A DNA stretch of 64,000 nt, taken from Marinobacter orientalis (GTDB taxonomy: Bacteria > Pseudomonadota > Gammaproteobacteria > Pseudomonadales > Oleiphilaceae). The notes beneath the pieces are model-generated. The model made no database searches. It saw only the letters and a list, made by a program, of their open reading frames with translations, and was not told where the DNA came from. The stretch is taken from positions 62,001 through 126,000 of the forward strand of contig NZ_SRZX01000001.1 of the NCBI RefSeq assembly GCF_004792665.1, in the 5' to 3' direction. The position numbers and the translations under genes were made by a program. The stretch's first letter is position 1, and every line of letters starts with the position of its first letter. Positions 44,364 to 52,713 of the stretch are shown here, one piece after another.

Positions 44364-44521
44364 CAGCAATCTCCGGGGCTGTCAAATGGCACATCCATGA
44401 CTGGACAACCCCAGTATAGACAACTCCCCGAAGGCTCTTTGCCCATATCGTTTTAAAATGCAGGTATTTTGATTATATTCGTGACCTCAAACAGCCGTAA
44501 ATCAAGCCAGGAAAACAAGTT
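44364..44521. promoter_or_regulatory. Divergent control region between glutamate dehydrogenase and Lrp genes
   Basis: A 158-base AT-rich space with short A/T runs (44450-44480), including a possible TATATT -10 at 44474-44479 for the Lrp gene. Divergent placement with an Lrp-type regulator makes it the likely Lrp site controlling the dehydrogenase and putA. No exact operator can be assigned by eye. Confidence 0.45.
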
Positions 44522-44974
44522 ATGGTCGAACTGGACAGAATCGATCACTCAATCATCCGGGAACTGCAGAGGCAGGCGCGAATCACAGTTACCGAGCTCG
44601 CCTCACGGGTGGGACTGTCGAAAACGCCCTGCCAGGTCCGCATGAGACGTCTTGAAGAACATGGCTATATCACTGGTTATACCGCTCTGGTCAACCAGAC
44701 CAAACTGGGGCAGAGTCACATCGCCTTTGCCCAGGTAACCCTGAGCGATACCAGCAGCGGTGCACTGGCCGCATTCAACAGTGCCGTGAAACAGATTTCC
44801 GCGGTAGAGCAATGCCACATGATCGCAGGCAACTTCGATTACCTGCTGAAAGTGCGCACACGGAACATGGCCGACTACCGGCAGGTGCTGGGAGAACAGA
44901 TATCCGCGCTGCCCCACGTGTTGCAGACCAGCACGTTTGTGGTGATGGAGAATGTCAAGGATGCGGGAATTTAA
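44522..44974 (+). CDS. Lrp/AsnC-type regulator, probable controller of gdh-putA
   Basis: A 150-residue Lrp/AsnC protein: helix-turn-helix at the N-terminus (DRIDHSIIRELQRQARITVT, then VGLSKTPCQVRMRRLEEHG) and the RAM domain (VEQCHMIAGNFDYLLKVRTRNM). The SKTPC and FDYLL motifs are those of the PutR/BkdR group, which respond to proline or branched-chain amino acids and activate putA or bkd genes. Divergence from the glutamate dehydrogenase-putA pair supports that role. Its stop codon overlaps the ATG of the LysR gene by one base, so the two regulators are made from one message. Confidence 0.9.
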   Translation: MVELDRIDHSIIRELQRQARITVTELASRVGLSKTPCQVRMRRLEEHGYITGYTALVNQTKLGQSHIAFAQVTLSDTSSGALAAFNSAVKQISAVEQCHMIAGNFDYLLKVRTRNMADYRQVLGEQISALPHVLQTSTFVVMENVKDAGI

Positions 44975-45897
44975 TGAACATCCGAACTCTCGAGACCTTT
45001 GTCTGGATTGCCAGGCTGGGCAGTTTCCGCGCTGCCGCCAACAGGGTCTACGCTTCACAACCCTCGATTTCAGCCCGTATCGCCGGCCTGGAAGACCAGC
45101 TTGGTGTAAAGCTGTTTGATCGTTCCGGCAAGAAAATCACCCTGACCGCCAAAGGCCGGGAATTTCTTGTCTTTGCCGAGAAAATGCTGAGTCTGCACGG
45201 GGAGATGCTGCAGGCTGTCGCCAAGCCGTCATCCATCCAGGGCACTGTTCGCCTCGCTGTCTCGGAAACCATTGCCCACACATGGCTCCCTCAGCTGCTG
45301 GAACGTGTAAGCGAGGCCTATCCCGCCATCAACCTTGAACTGGACGTGGACATTTCCGTCAACCTGGCGGAGAAGCTCAAGAACCACGAGATCGATATCG
45401 CCTTTCTCATGGGAGGGGTCAACCAGCCGGGGGTCATCAACCGTGATCTGTGTCGCTATTCGCTGATCTGGGTTGCAAGTCCCCAACTCAATATTCCTGA
45501 CCAGCCGATGTCCCTGGCCGAGCTCGCGACATGGCCAATCGTCACCTACCCAAGGCAAAGTGAACCCTACATTGCGATCCGCTCCCTGGTGGATCCCATG
45601 AACCATTCCACACGCGTTCACTCCTGCTCTTCGCTCTCGACCATTATCCGCATGACAGTGGATGGCCTTGGGGTGAGCGCCCTTCCGCGGGAGATTCTTC
45701 AACGGGAACTGGACGCCGGGGTTCTGCGGCAGTTCAACGTGGATGCCAGAGTTCCGGATCTGGCATTCTGCGCAGCCTACCGCGCCGCACCGAGCGGCAG
45801 TGTTGTGCATGCCATTGCCGAACTTGCACTGATAACCGCAAAAGAACGGGTGGCAGCGATTAACCAGCCCCGGCAAGACCCTGAAAACCAAGGGTGA
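44974..45897 (+). CDS. LysR family regulator of the oxoprolinase-TRAP operon
   Basis: A 307-residue LysR-type regulator. The helix-turn-helix is TLETFVWIARLGSFRAAANR then QPSISARIAGLEDQLGVKLF in the first 55 residues, followed by the effector domain (GTVRLAVSETIAHTWLPQLL, then HEIDIAFLMGG). It overlaps the Lrp gene by one base and lies 94 bases upstream of the ten-gene operon in the same direction. It therefore links control of glutamate dehydrogenase/PutA (via Lrp) to the oxoprolinase genes. An effector such as 5-oxoproline is possible but unproven. Confidence 0.9.
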   Translation: MNIRTLETFVWIARLGSFRAAANRVYASQPSISARIAGLEDQLGVKLFDRSGKKITLTAKGREFLVFAEKMLSLHGEMLQAVAKPSSIQGTVRLAVSETIAHTWLPQLLERVSEAYPAINLELDVDISVNLAEKLKNHEIDIAFLMGGVNQPGVINRDLCRYSLIWVASPQLNIPDQPMSLAELATWPIVTYPRQSEPYIAIRSLVDPMNHSTRVHSCSSLSTIIRMTVDGLGVSALPREILQRELDAGVLRQFNVDARVPDLAFCAAYRAAPSGSVVHAIAELALITAKERVAAINQPRQDPENQG

Positions 45898-45991
45898 TCC
45901 ATTTTTTCTATCAAAACTGATCTTAAATTTCGATTTGTATTAATCATTGCTTCTGCCTTAAATGTAAGAAACTCATCTATCGGGCAGAAAC
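45898..45991 (+). promoter_or_regulatory. AT-rich promoter region before the DUF1445-TRAP-pxp operon
   Basis: The 94 bases between lysR and DUF1445 are much richer in A and T than the coding sequence around them and include a near-palindromic ATCTTAAATTTCGAT (45923-45937). They likely carry the operon promoter and a LysR T-N11-A type site. The location is the main evidence. Confidence 0.45.
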
Positions 45992-46795
45992 ATGACAGGT
46001 ATCGCTCAGCTTGACGCACACTCAACACCGCTGGCCGTTCGAACTGCCGCAAGGGAAGGCAACCTTACCGGGCCGACGTCCGGGCTTGCCAGCGGTTACG
46101 TTCAGGTCAATCTGGTGATCCTGCCCGAAGCCCAGGCAGCAGGTTTCCTGCGCTTCTGCCAGGCCAACCCCAAGCCCTGCCCTCTTCTTGCCGTCAGTGA
46201 ACCAGGTGCCCGTGACTGCATCCTTCTGGGCAGGGAACTGGACATTGCCCGCGACGTGCCCGCCTACCGCATCTACCGCCATGGCCAGGTGAGCGACACG
46301 CGAACCGACGTGGCTGAAGACTGGCGGGATGACCTGGTGACCTTCGCTCTTGGCTGCTCTTTTACGTTCGAGCACGCCCTGATCAGTTCCGGACTGCGGG
46401 TACGGCACATAGACGAAGCCCGAAACGTGCCCATGTACAATACCTCGGTACCACTGACATCCGGTGGCGGTTTTGGCGGCAACCTGGTTGTCTCGATGCG
46501 ACCGTTCCTGGCACCGGACGCGATCCGCGCCATCCAGATCACCACCCGCTATCCGCAGGTTCACGGTTCCCCCGTGCATCTCGGCAACCCGTCGCTGATC
46601 GGCATTTCCGATCTGGGCGCGCCGGATTACGGCGACCCTGTTTCCGTGGGTGAGAATGAAATTCCGGTTTTCTGGGCCTGCGGCGTCACACCGCAACAGG
46701 TCCTGATCGATTCCGGCGTCGAATTCGCCATCACCCACAGCCCGGGGCACATGCTGGTCACGGATATTCCTGACAACAGCCTGGCCCTGTTCTGA
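45992..46795 (+). CDS. DUF1445 family protein (YcsI; putative hydro-lyase / D-glutamate cyclase-related)
   Basis: A 267-residue protein of the DUF1445 family. The pattern is HSTPLAVRTAAREG, LASGYVQVNLVILP, then DLVTFALGCSFTFEHALI, VPMYNTSVPL, HGSPVHLGNPSLIGISDLG and IPVFWACGVTPQ. In mammals a DUF1445 domain is part of D-glutamate cyclase (DGLUCY), which turns D-glutamate into 5-oxo-D-proline, and in Bacillus ycsI stands with the 5-oxoprolinase genes. The same company is kept here, at the head of a run ending in pxpABC. It may therefore interconvert a glutamate derivative and its cyclic form. The activity of the bacterial protein has not been shown to my knowledge. Confidence 0.85.
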   Translation: MTGIAQLDAHSTPLAVRTAAREGNLTGPTSGLASGYVQVNLVILPEAQAAGFLRFCQANPKPCPLLAVSEPGARDCILLGRELDIARDVPAYRIYRHGQVSDTRTDVAEDWRDDLVTFALGCSFTFEHALISSGLRVRHIDEARNVPMYNTSVPLTSGGGFGGNLVVSMRPFLAPDAIRAIQITTRYPQVHGSPVHLGNPSLIGISDLGAPDYGDPVSVGENEIPVFWACGVTPQQVLIDSGVEFAITHSPGHMLVTDIPDNSLALF

Positions 46796-46832
46796 CCAGA
46801 ACCACCCCGACGAAAACCATGAGGAAAACACC

Positions 46833-47897
46833 ATGAATACAAGAAGAAACGTCATTTCAGCCACACTGCTGGGGCTCACCTTTGCCGGCTCTCAGGCTTT
46901 GGCACAGGACATCGACAAGACCAGTATCAACTATGTAGGTAGCTGGAGTAGCCTGTCCCTGTACCAGAACTTCGAACGCCCGTTCTGGGAGAAGCACATC
47001 CCCGAAGCCTCCGATGGCCAGATCACCACCGAAGTCACCACCTTTGACCAGATGGGTCTTGGCGGCGGCGAAGTCTTCCGGTTGATGGACCGTGATGTTA
47101 TCGAGGTTGCATCTACGGTAGCGGACTATGCGGTTGAAGATGCCCCGGAGCTAGAAGGGCTGGACATGCCCATGATCGCTCCCGACGTAAAGACAGCCCG
47201 CAAAGTGGCAGAAGCCTATCGCCCGGTTCTGGCGGAGGCGTTCAAAGAGCGTTTTGGAGGAGCCCAACTGCTAGCCGTAGTGCCCTATCCCTCACAAATG
47301 GTGTTCTGTAACGCCGAAATTGACGGGCTTAGTGATCTCAAGGGCATGAAGGTCCGCGCCAGCGGTCGTACCACCGCCGAATTCCTCCAGGCCCTGGGCG
47401 CTGAGGGCATCACCCTTAACTTCAGCGAAGTACCCGGAGCACTACAGCGCGGCGTTATCGACTGCGCCGTGACTGGTTCCCTGTCCGGTTACAGCTCTGG
47501 CTGGCACGAAGTGTCCACCCATCTGTACCCGCTGCCGGTCGGTGGCTGGGACCACGTGGTTACTGCCATGAATGGCAAAAAATGGAACTCGCTTTCTGAG
47601 GAAACCCAGGAATGGCTGACCGCTGAAATCAAGGAAAACTATGAAGACCCGGTCTGGGCCTCTGCTGTCGAGGAAACCAAAGAAGGCATCGCCTGCCTGA
47701 CCGGCAATGGTGAATGCTCCCGTGGTGAGGCCGGCGACATGGTTCTGGTAGAAGCCACTGACAATGATTTCACCGAGGCAGCCCGCCATCTGGAAGAAAC
47801 CCTGCTGCCTAACTGGGCAGATCGAGTGGACCAGAAATGGGTTGACCGCTGGAACGAAACGGTTGGTGAAGTAACCGGACTGAGCGCGGCCAAGTAA
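46833..47897 (+). CDS. TRAP transporter substrate-binding protein (DctP type)
   Basis: A 354-residue periplasmic binding protein with a signal peptide (about 1-24, cut after SQALA). It belongs to the DctP family of TRAP systems, which use an ion gradient. Marks are FDQMGLGGGEVFRLM, the carboxylate-binding Arg in MKVRASGRTTAEFLQALGAE near residues 170-188, and the NFSEVPGALQRGVIDCAV segment. The Arg suggests an anionic ligand with a carboxyl group, consistent with 5-oxoproline, but not proof. It is the first of three TRAP genes; a hairpin follows the stop. Confidence 0.9.
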   Translation: MNTRRNVISATLLGLTFAGSQALAQDIDKTSINYVGSWSSLSLYQNFERPFWEKHIPEASDGQITTEVTTFDQMGLGGGEVFRLMDRDVIEVASTVADYAVEDAPELEGLDMPMIAPDVKTARKVAEAYRPVLAEAFKERFGGAQLLAVVPYPSQMVFCNAEIDGLSDLKGMKVRASGRTTAEFLQALGAEGITLNFSEVPGALQRGVIDCAVTGSLSGYSSGWHEVSTHLYPLPVGGWDHVVTAMNGKKWNSLSEETQEWLTAEIKENYEDPVWASAVEETKEGIACLTGNGECSRGEAGDMVLVEATDNDFTEAARHLEETLLPNWADRVDQKWVDRWNETVGEVTGLSAAK

Positions 47898-47919
47898 CAG
47901 GCTTCTCACCCACAACGGA

Positions 47920-47944
47920 GACCGGGGATCACACCGCCCCGGTC
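47920..47944 (+). other. Intercistronic hairpin after the TRAP binding-protein gene
   Basis: GACCGGGG (47920-47927) pairs with CCCCGGTC (47937-47944) over a nine-base loop in the 62-base gap before dctQ. Such hairpins commonly protect or partly end the upstream message, so that the binding protein is made in excess of the membrane subunits. Confidence 0.6.
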
Positions 47945-47959
47945 AGTCTGGAGAACACA

Positions 47960-48556
47960 ATGTTGCAACAGGTGAACTCGTTTCTCGACCGGGTGCTGGC
48001 TGGCGTCAGAGTCGTATCGCTCTGGTTTGCCCGGGCAGGCGGCGTGATGATCCTCCTGACCGTTGCCCTGGTCACCATCGAAGTGGCCTCACGGGTGTTT
48101 ATGGGTCGTTCTGCGGTCCACGCCACCGAGCTGACCGGCTACATCATGGCCATCAGCGCCAGCTGGTCCTTCGCCTACACTCTGATGTGCAAGGCACATA
48201 TCCGTATTGATGCCCTGTATCTGACCTTTCCAATGAAAGTCCGGGGCATGCTGGATCTGTTCGCTCTGCTGGCATTGGCAATGTTCGCCATACTGGTGGT
48301 CGATGCGGTTTTCAGTGTTGTCAGCGACTCTTACACTGGCGGCTCCACCGCCAACACGCCGCTGGGCACACCCTTGTGGATACCACAGACGCTGTGGTTT
48401 GTGGGATTGGTCTGGTTCGGGTTTGCGGTGTGCATGGTTTCCCTGAGGGCCTTTTTCGGCCTGCTCGGCGGCGACACCGAAGGGGTGCAGAAACTGGCGG
48501 GCAGTCCGACGCTGGACGAACAGATTGAAGAAGAAAACCTGGAAGCACGTTCATGA
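47960..48556 (+). CDS. TRAP transporter small permease subunit (DctQ type)
   Basis: A 198-residue membrane protein with four helices: about 26-48, 58-80, 97-120 and 138-160. It carries the DctQ pattern (VALVTIEVASRVFMGRS, then TGYIMAISASWSFAYTLM and KAHIRIDALY). Its last four bases overlap the start of the large subunit gene (ATGA), giving coupled translation. It is short-tailed and has no extra domain. It is a partner of the preceding binding protein and the following DctM. Confidence 0.88.
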   Translation: MLQQVNSFLDRVLAGVRVVSLWFARAGGVMILLTVALVTIEVASRVFMGRSAVHATELTGYIMAISASWSFAYTLMCKAHIRIDALYLTFPMKVRGMLDLFALLALAMFAILVVDAVFSVVSDSYTGGSTANTPLGTPLWIPQTLWFVGLVWFGFAVCMVSLRAFFGLLGGDTEGVQKLAGSPTLDEQIEEENLEARS

Positions 48557-49836
48557 TTATTACCGCGCTGCTGATTCTGATGGTTCTGCTGCTCATGAGC
48601 GTTCCTGTTGCGGCTACGCTGATTGCGCTGGCCCTGCTGCTCGCAGAGCTGTTCTCCCCCTTCCCGCTGATCAATGCGATGGGGGATGTGCTCTGGTCCG
48701 CTTCTGACAAGTACCTGCTGATTGCCATTCCCCTGTTTATCCTGCTGGGGGAGATTCTGGTGCGCACGGGCGTTGCACGCGGCACCTACCGGTCCCTGGA
48801 AAGCTGGATGTCATGGCTGCCCGGCGGTCTGCTGCACGCCAACATTGGTACCGCCACGCTGTTCTCGGCCACCTCCGGTTCCAGTGTCGCCACGGCGGCC
48901 ACGATTGGCACCGTAGCGCTGCCGCAAGGTAAAGAGATGGGGTATGACCCCAAGCTGTTCACAGGCTCGATTGCCGCCGGTGGCACACTTGGCATAATGA
49001 TTCCTCCATCAATCAACCTGATTGTTTATGGATTCCTGACCGAAACCTCGATTCCGCAACTGTTTGCAGCGGGTCTGCTACCGGGCCTTATGCTTGCCCT
49101 CATGTTCATTGTTGGTACCGCGCTGATCTGCATCTGGAAGCCGGGCCTGGGAGGACCCAGCGTGTCACACAGCTGGGGTGAACGGTTTTCCGGCCTCAAG
49201 CATCTGGTACCGGTACTGACGCTGTTCGGTATTGTGGTCGGGTCCATCTATGCAGGCGTGGCAACACCGACCGAAGCGGCGTCCCTGGGTGTGCTGGGCG
49301 CGCTGATAATTGCGGCATTCATGGGAAAGCTGTCGGTCGGCGTTATTACCGAAGCGCTGGACGGCACCATGAAGACCACCGGCATGATCATGCTGATCAT
49401 CATTGCCTCCTACTTCCTGAACTTTGTGCTGGCCTCAGCCGGGGTGACCCGCGAGCTGACCGCTTTCCTGGAAAACGCCGGCCTTGGCCCGTATTCCACG
49501 CTGATGCTGGCCATCCTGCTTTATATCGTTCTCGGATTTTTCATCGAAACCCTGTCTTTGATGGTCATCACCATTCCCATTGTCGCCCCGATCCTTATCG
49601 GTCTGGGCTTTGATTCCGTGTGGCTTGGCATTCTGATCATTCTGCTGATTGAAATGGCCCTGATTACGCCTCCGGTGGGCCTCAACCTCTACGTGGTGCA
49701 GGGTGTCCGGAAAGGCGGGCCGTTCAGTGACGTGATGAAGGGCGCCATGCCTTACGTTGGTATCATGTTCCTGATGGCGGTTGTGCTGGTGCTGTTTCCG
49801 CAGCTAGCCACGTTCCTCCCCGAGCTGATGAAGTGA
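48553..49836 (+). CDS. TRAP transporter large permease subunit (DctM type)
   Basis: A 427-residue membrane protein with about twelve helices, the ion-coupled translocating subunit of the TRAP system. DctM marks are FILLGEILVRTGVARGTYRSL near the start, GTATLFSATSGSSVATAATIG (split over about 98-118), AAGGTLGIMIPPSINLIVYG near 140-160, and GLFIE-like and ITPPVGLNLYVVQGV motifs near the end. It overlaps dctQ by four bases and precedes DUF2848 by 32 bases. Together the three genes bring an unidentified organic anion into the cell. Confidence 0.92.
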   Translation: MIITALLILMVLLLMSVPVAATLIALALLLAELFSPFPLINAMGDVLWSASDKYLLIAIPLFILLGEILVRTGVARGTYRSLESWMSWLPGGLLHANIGTATLFSATSGSSVATAATIGTVALPQGKEMGYDPKLFTGSIAAGGTLGIMIPPSINLIVYGFLTETSIPQLFAAGLLPGLMLALMFIVGTALICIWKPGLGGPSVSHSWGERFSGLKHLVPVLTLFGIVVGSIYAGVATPTEAASLGVLGALIIAAFMGKLSVGVITEALDGTMKTTGMIMLIIIASYFLNFVLASAGVTRELTAFLENAGLGPYSTLMLAILLYIVLGFFIETLSLMVITIPIVAPILIGLGFDSVWLGILIILLIEMALITPPVGLNLYVVQGVRKGGPFSDVMKGAMPYVGIMFLMAVVLVLFPQLATFLPELMK

Positions 49837-49868
49837 TCAACCATGAACCCAATTATCGGAGTGACTCA

Positions 49869-50546
49869 ATGACAGACTTCCAACTTGCAGACAGCCAGGA
49901 AACCATTCACGTCGATGTCCGCCAGCTCATCATCGCCGGCTGGGCAGGACGGGTGCAGTCTGCCATCGACGAGCACATCGAAGAGCTGAAGGAGATTGGC
50001 GTAACACCGCCGTCCAGTACCCCGCTGTTCTATCGCGTCGCGGCTGATCAGTTCACTACGGATCCGGACATTCAGGTGCTGGGGGAAGCTTCCAGTGGCG
50101 AGGTGGAAGTGGTCCTGATCGGCACCGATCAGGGCACCCTGGTAGGTATCGGCTCCGATCACACCGACCGCGAAGCCGAAGCCTGGTCCGTGGCCCATTC
50201 CAAACAGGTCTGCGCCAAACCCGTCAGCTCTCAGGTGTGGCGGCTCGACAGCGTGATCGGCCACTGGGATGAGCTGCAGATGGCATCCTATGCCACCATC
50301 GACGGTGAGGAGGTGCTTTATCAGGAAGGTCCTATTACAGGCCTGTTGCATCCGACAGAACTGCTTCGCCGGTTCGGGCTGGACAGGACGGAACTGCTCC
50401 CGGGCCAGGCCATGCTGTGCGGCACGCTTCCGGTGATCAGTGAGCTACGCCCGGCACAGGCTTTTCGCATGGTGCTTAAAGATCCGGTCTCTGGCCGCGA
50501 ACTTCAGCACCGGTACAAAATCCACACCCTGCCGGTGGTCGCATGA
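49869..50546 (+). CDS. DUF2848 family protein
   Basis: A 225-residue cytoplasmic protein of unknown function. The DUF2848 pattern is clear: IIAGWAGRVQSAIDEHIEEL near residues 20-40, VLIGTDQGTLVGIGSDHTDR near 88-107, and EAWSVAHSKQVCAKPVSS, then GQAMLCGTLPVI. The Asp-His-Thr-Asp and Cys residues may form a small active site, somewhat as in fumarylacetoacetate hydrolase-type folds. GGAG precedes the ATG; a GTG 12 codons upstream is the alternative. It overlaps the amidase gene by four bases and thus belongs to the operon. Confidence 0.8.
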   Translation: MTDFQLADSQETIHVDVRQLIIAGWAGRVQSAIDEHIEELKEIGVTPPSSTPLFYRVAADQFTTDPDIQVLGEASSGEVEVVLIGTDQGTLVGIGSDHTDREAEAWSVAHSKQVCAKPVSSQVWRLDSVIGHWDELQMASYATIDGEEVLYQEGPITGLLHPTELLRRFGLDRTELLPGQAMLCGTLPVISELRPAQAFRMVLKDPVSGRELQHRYKIHTLPVVA

Positions 50547-51874
50547 ACAGCGAAAAACCCCTCGCCCAACTGCTCGACGACATGACCAGCGGCCGAAAGC
50601 GGGCCACAGAGCTACTGGACAGTTGCCTGGCCCAGATCGACGCCTACGACGATGCCAAAGCCCAGGTCTACACCAGGCGCTTTGATAAAGCCGCGCGCGC
50701 CGAGGCCGACGCCACTGACCGCCTTCGCCATGCAGTGGTGCCCGCAGGACAACTTGCCGGGTTGCCCATTGCCCTCAAAGCACTGTTTGATGTGGCCGGC
50801 GAAGTCACACATGCGGGATCCCGGGGCTGGCAAGCGCCGGCACAATCCGATGCTGTTATTGTTTCCCGGTTGCGGCGTGAAGGCGCGGTGATTATTGGTC
50901 ACACCAATATGACCGAGTTTGCGTATTCCGGCGTGGGATTGAACCCTCACTTCGGCACACCAGACAACCCTCTGGCACCGGGTCGTATTCCCGGTGGCTC
51001 GTCTTCCGGCTCTGCCGTGGCGGTGGCCCGTGGAATGGCAGCCGGAGCCATCGGCACCGATACCGGCGGTTCCGTGCGGATTCCGGCGGCGTTCTGTGGC
51101 CTGGTGGGCTTCAAGCCGTCCCAGTCCCGTGTTCCCCGTGATGGCACCTATCCGCTATCCGACAGCCTGGATTCCATCGGCCCGATCGCCCGCACTGTGG
51201 ATTGCTGTGCCCGCCTGGATGCGGTTCTGTCAGGGCGCCGATACCAGCCGCTCAGGCCGGTTTCCCTGAAAGGCCGGCGCTTTGTCGTGCCGACCGATTA
51301 CATGCTGGACGGCCTGGATGACACCGTTGCCCGGGCGTTTAGCCGCAGCCTGGATATTCTGCGTGATGAAGGCGCCAACGTTGTTGAAGCACCTGCACCG
51401 GTGCTTGCCGCAATTCCCCAACTCATGGAGGGGGGCGGGTTCACTGCCGCGGAAAGCTATTTCGTGCACCGACAATCACTGGTAGACCATGGCGACCTTT
51501 ACGACCCCCGCGTGCGCAGCCGGATTGAGCGTGGTGCTGCCATCACCGCCGCCGATTATCTGGAGCTCTGTCGCCGGCGCCAGCAACTCAAGCTGGACGC
51601 GGACGAGTGGTTACAGGATTACGATGGCCTGCTCGCCCCGACCGTGCCGGTGGTCCCTCCCCGCATCGAGGAACTGGCTGCGGACGAGGATTACGCACGC
51701 CTTAATCTGCTGATCCTGCGTAATCCCACTGTGGCGAATATGCTGGACCTGTGCTCCATCACCCTTCCTGATCACAGGCCTGGCGACCTGCCAGTCGGGC
51801 TGATGCTGACTGGCCGCAACGGCGCGGATGACGCCCTGTTACGGTTGGCTCAGGCCATTGAGCGCGTGTTGTAA
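50543..51874 (+). CDS. Amidase signature family hydrolase
   Basis: A 443-residue serine amidase with the Ser-cisSer-Lys triad: Lys in GLPIALKALFD near residue 79, and two Ser in GGSSSGSAVAVARGMAAG and TDTGGSVRIPAAFCG, near 154 and 178. The signature region is full length. Related enzymes split amides such as malonamides, allophanate or aryl amides, and glutamyl-tRNA(Gln) amidotransferase A is a distant member, but this gene has no gatB or gatC beside it. In this operon it may open an amide bond of the imported compound or an intermediate, an inference from context. Confidence 0.85.
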   Translation: MNSEKPLAQLLDDMTSGRKRATELLDSCLAQIDAYDDAKAQVYTRRFDKAARAEADATDRLRHAVVPAGQLAGLPIALKALFDVAGEVTHAGSRGWQAPAQSDAVIVSRLRREGAVIIGHTNMTEFAYSGVGLNPHFGTPDNPLAPGRIPGGSSSGSAVAVARGMAAGAIGTDTGGSVRIPAAFCGLVGFKPSQSRVPRDGTYPLSDSLDSIGPIARTVDCCARLDAVLSGRRYQPLRPVSLKGRRFVVPTDYMLDGLDDTVARAFSRSLDILRDEGANVVEAPAPVLAAIPQLMEGGGFTAAESYFVHRQSLVDHGDLYDPRVRSRIERGAAITAADYLELCRRRQQLKLDADEWLQDYDGLLAPTVPVVPPRIEELAADEDYARLNLLILRNPTVANMLDLCSITLPDHRPGDLPVGLMLTGRNGADDALLRLAQAIERVL

Positions 51875-51879
51875 CTGCC

Positions 51880-52713
51880 ATGCTGACCATTCTGCTGACC
51901 AAGCTCATTGCCACTGCCATCGTAGTGATCGGTGTTTCGGTGTCAGTGGGCAAACTGGGGCCAAGACTGGGCGGCATTCTTGCCGGAACGCCGATCATTC
52001 TTGGCCCCGGTTACTTCTTCATGCTGCAGGAGTGGCCAACGGAATTCATCCAGGAAGCTGCACTGGCCACTCTCCATGCGCTGATCGCCACCCTGCTGTT
52101 CAGCATTATCTTCGTACTGACTGCCAAAAAGCTCGGTGCTCTGGCAAGCCTCGGCCTGGCAACGCTGGCCTGGATTCCGGCGGCGTATCTTTGCTCATTC
52201 ATTCCCGGCGGCGTTGTGGTTGCGGTCGTGATCTATGGTGTGGTGCTGTTATCAGCAGAAGCCATCAAACGTGCGCTCGCACTGAAGAAGTCCAGAGTGG
52301 TCGCAGTTTCTGGCTGGTTTGATGTGGTCCTGAGAGGGCTGCTCGGTGGTGTACTCGTGGCTGTCGCCACCACCCTGGCAGCCCGCTCCGGCCCCATGCT
52401 GTCAGGGATCCTGGTCGGTTTTCCCGTAGGCCTGTTCACCATCGGCTGGGCGCTCCATGACCGTTACGGTGCCGACGTGGCCCGAGCTACGGTGGGCGCC
52501 GCGCAACAGGGCATGCTCAGCCTTGTCGCCTTTGCCGTGGTCACCGCGATGCTGGTGGGCCATGTGCCAGCGATGATGACATTTGTATTCGCCCTGCTGG
52601 CATCACTTACCGTCAGTGCAACCCTTTTCATGGCCAGCCAGTGGAGGGTCCGGCGGGCTTACGGGCACCTGCTGGATTCCTCAATCAACAATAAAGAGAA
52701 ATCACATCCATGA
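51880..52713 (+). CDS. Integral membrane protein with two-fold internal repeat
   Basis: A 277-residue protein with about nine membrane helices that I cannot assign to a family. Two halves carry a similar motif: GKLGPRLGGILAGTPII near residues 25-41 and RSGPMLSGILVGFPVGLF near 167-184, which suggests an internal duplication. The C-terminus is short, basic and cytoplasmic (QWRVRRAYGHLL). It stands between the amidase (gap of five bases) and the old yellow enzyme (four-base overlap), within the operon. It could be a transporter or exporter of a product, but nothing in it proves this. Confidence 0.6.
   Translation: MLTILLTKLIATAIVVIGVSVSVGKLGPRLGGILAGTPIILGPGYFFMLQEWPTEFIQEAALATLHALIATLLFSIIFVLTAKKLGALASLGLATLAWIPAAYLCSFIPGGVVVAVVIYGVVLLSAEAIKRALALKKSRVVAVSGWFDVVLRGLLGGVLVAVATTLAARSGPMLSGILVGFPVGLFTIGWALHDRYGADVARATVGAAQQGMLSLVAFAVVTAMLVGHVPAMMTFVFALLASLTVSATLFMASQWRVRRAYGHLLDSSINNKEKSHP

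Noticed and set aside
44364..44521. A frameshift hiding the missing N-terminal part of the glutamate dehydrogenase
   Set aside because: Only 158 bases separate it from the divergent Lrp gene, far too short for the missing 400 or so residues.
50543..51874. Glutamyl-tRNA(Gln) amidotransferase subunit A
   Set aside because: The amidase signature is shared, but gatB and gatC are absent and the gene is inside a catabolic operon.
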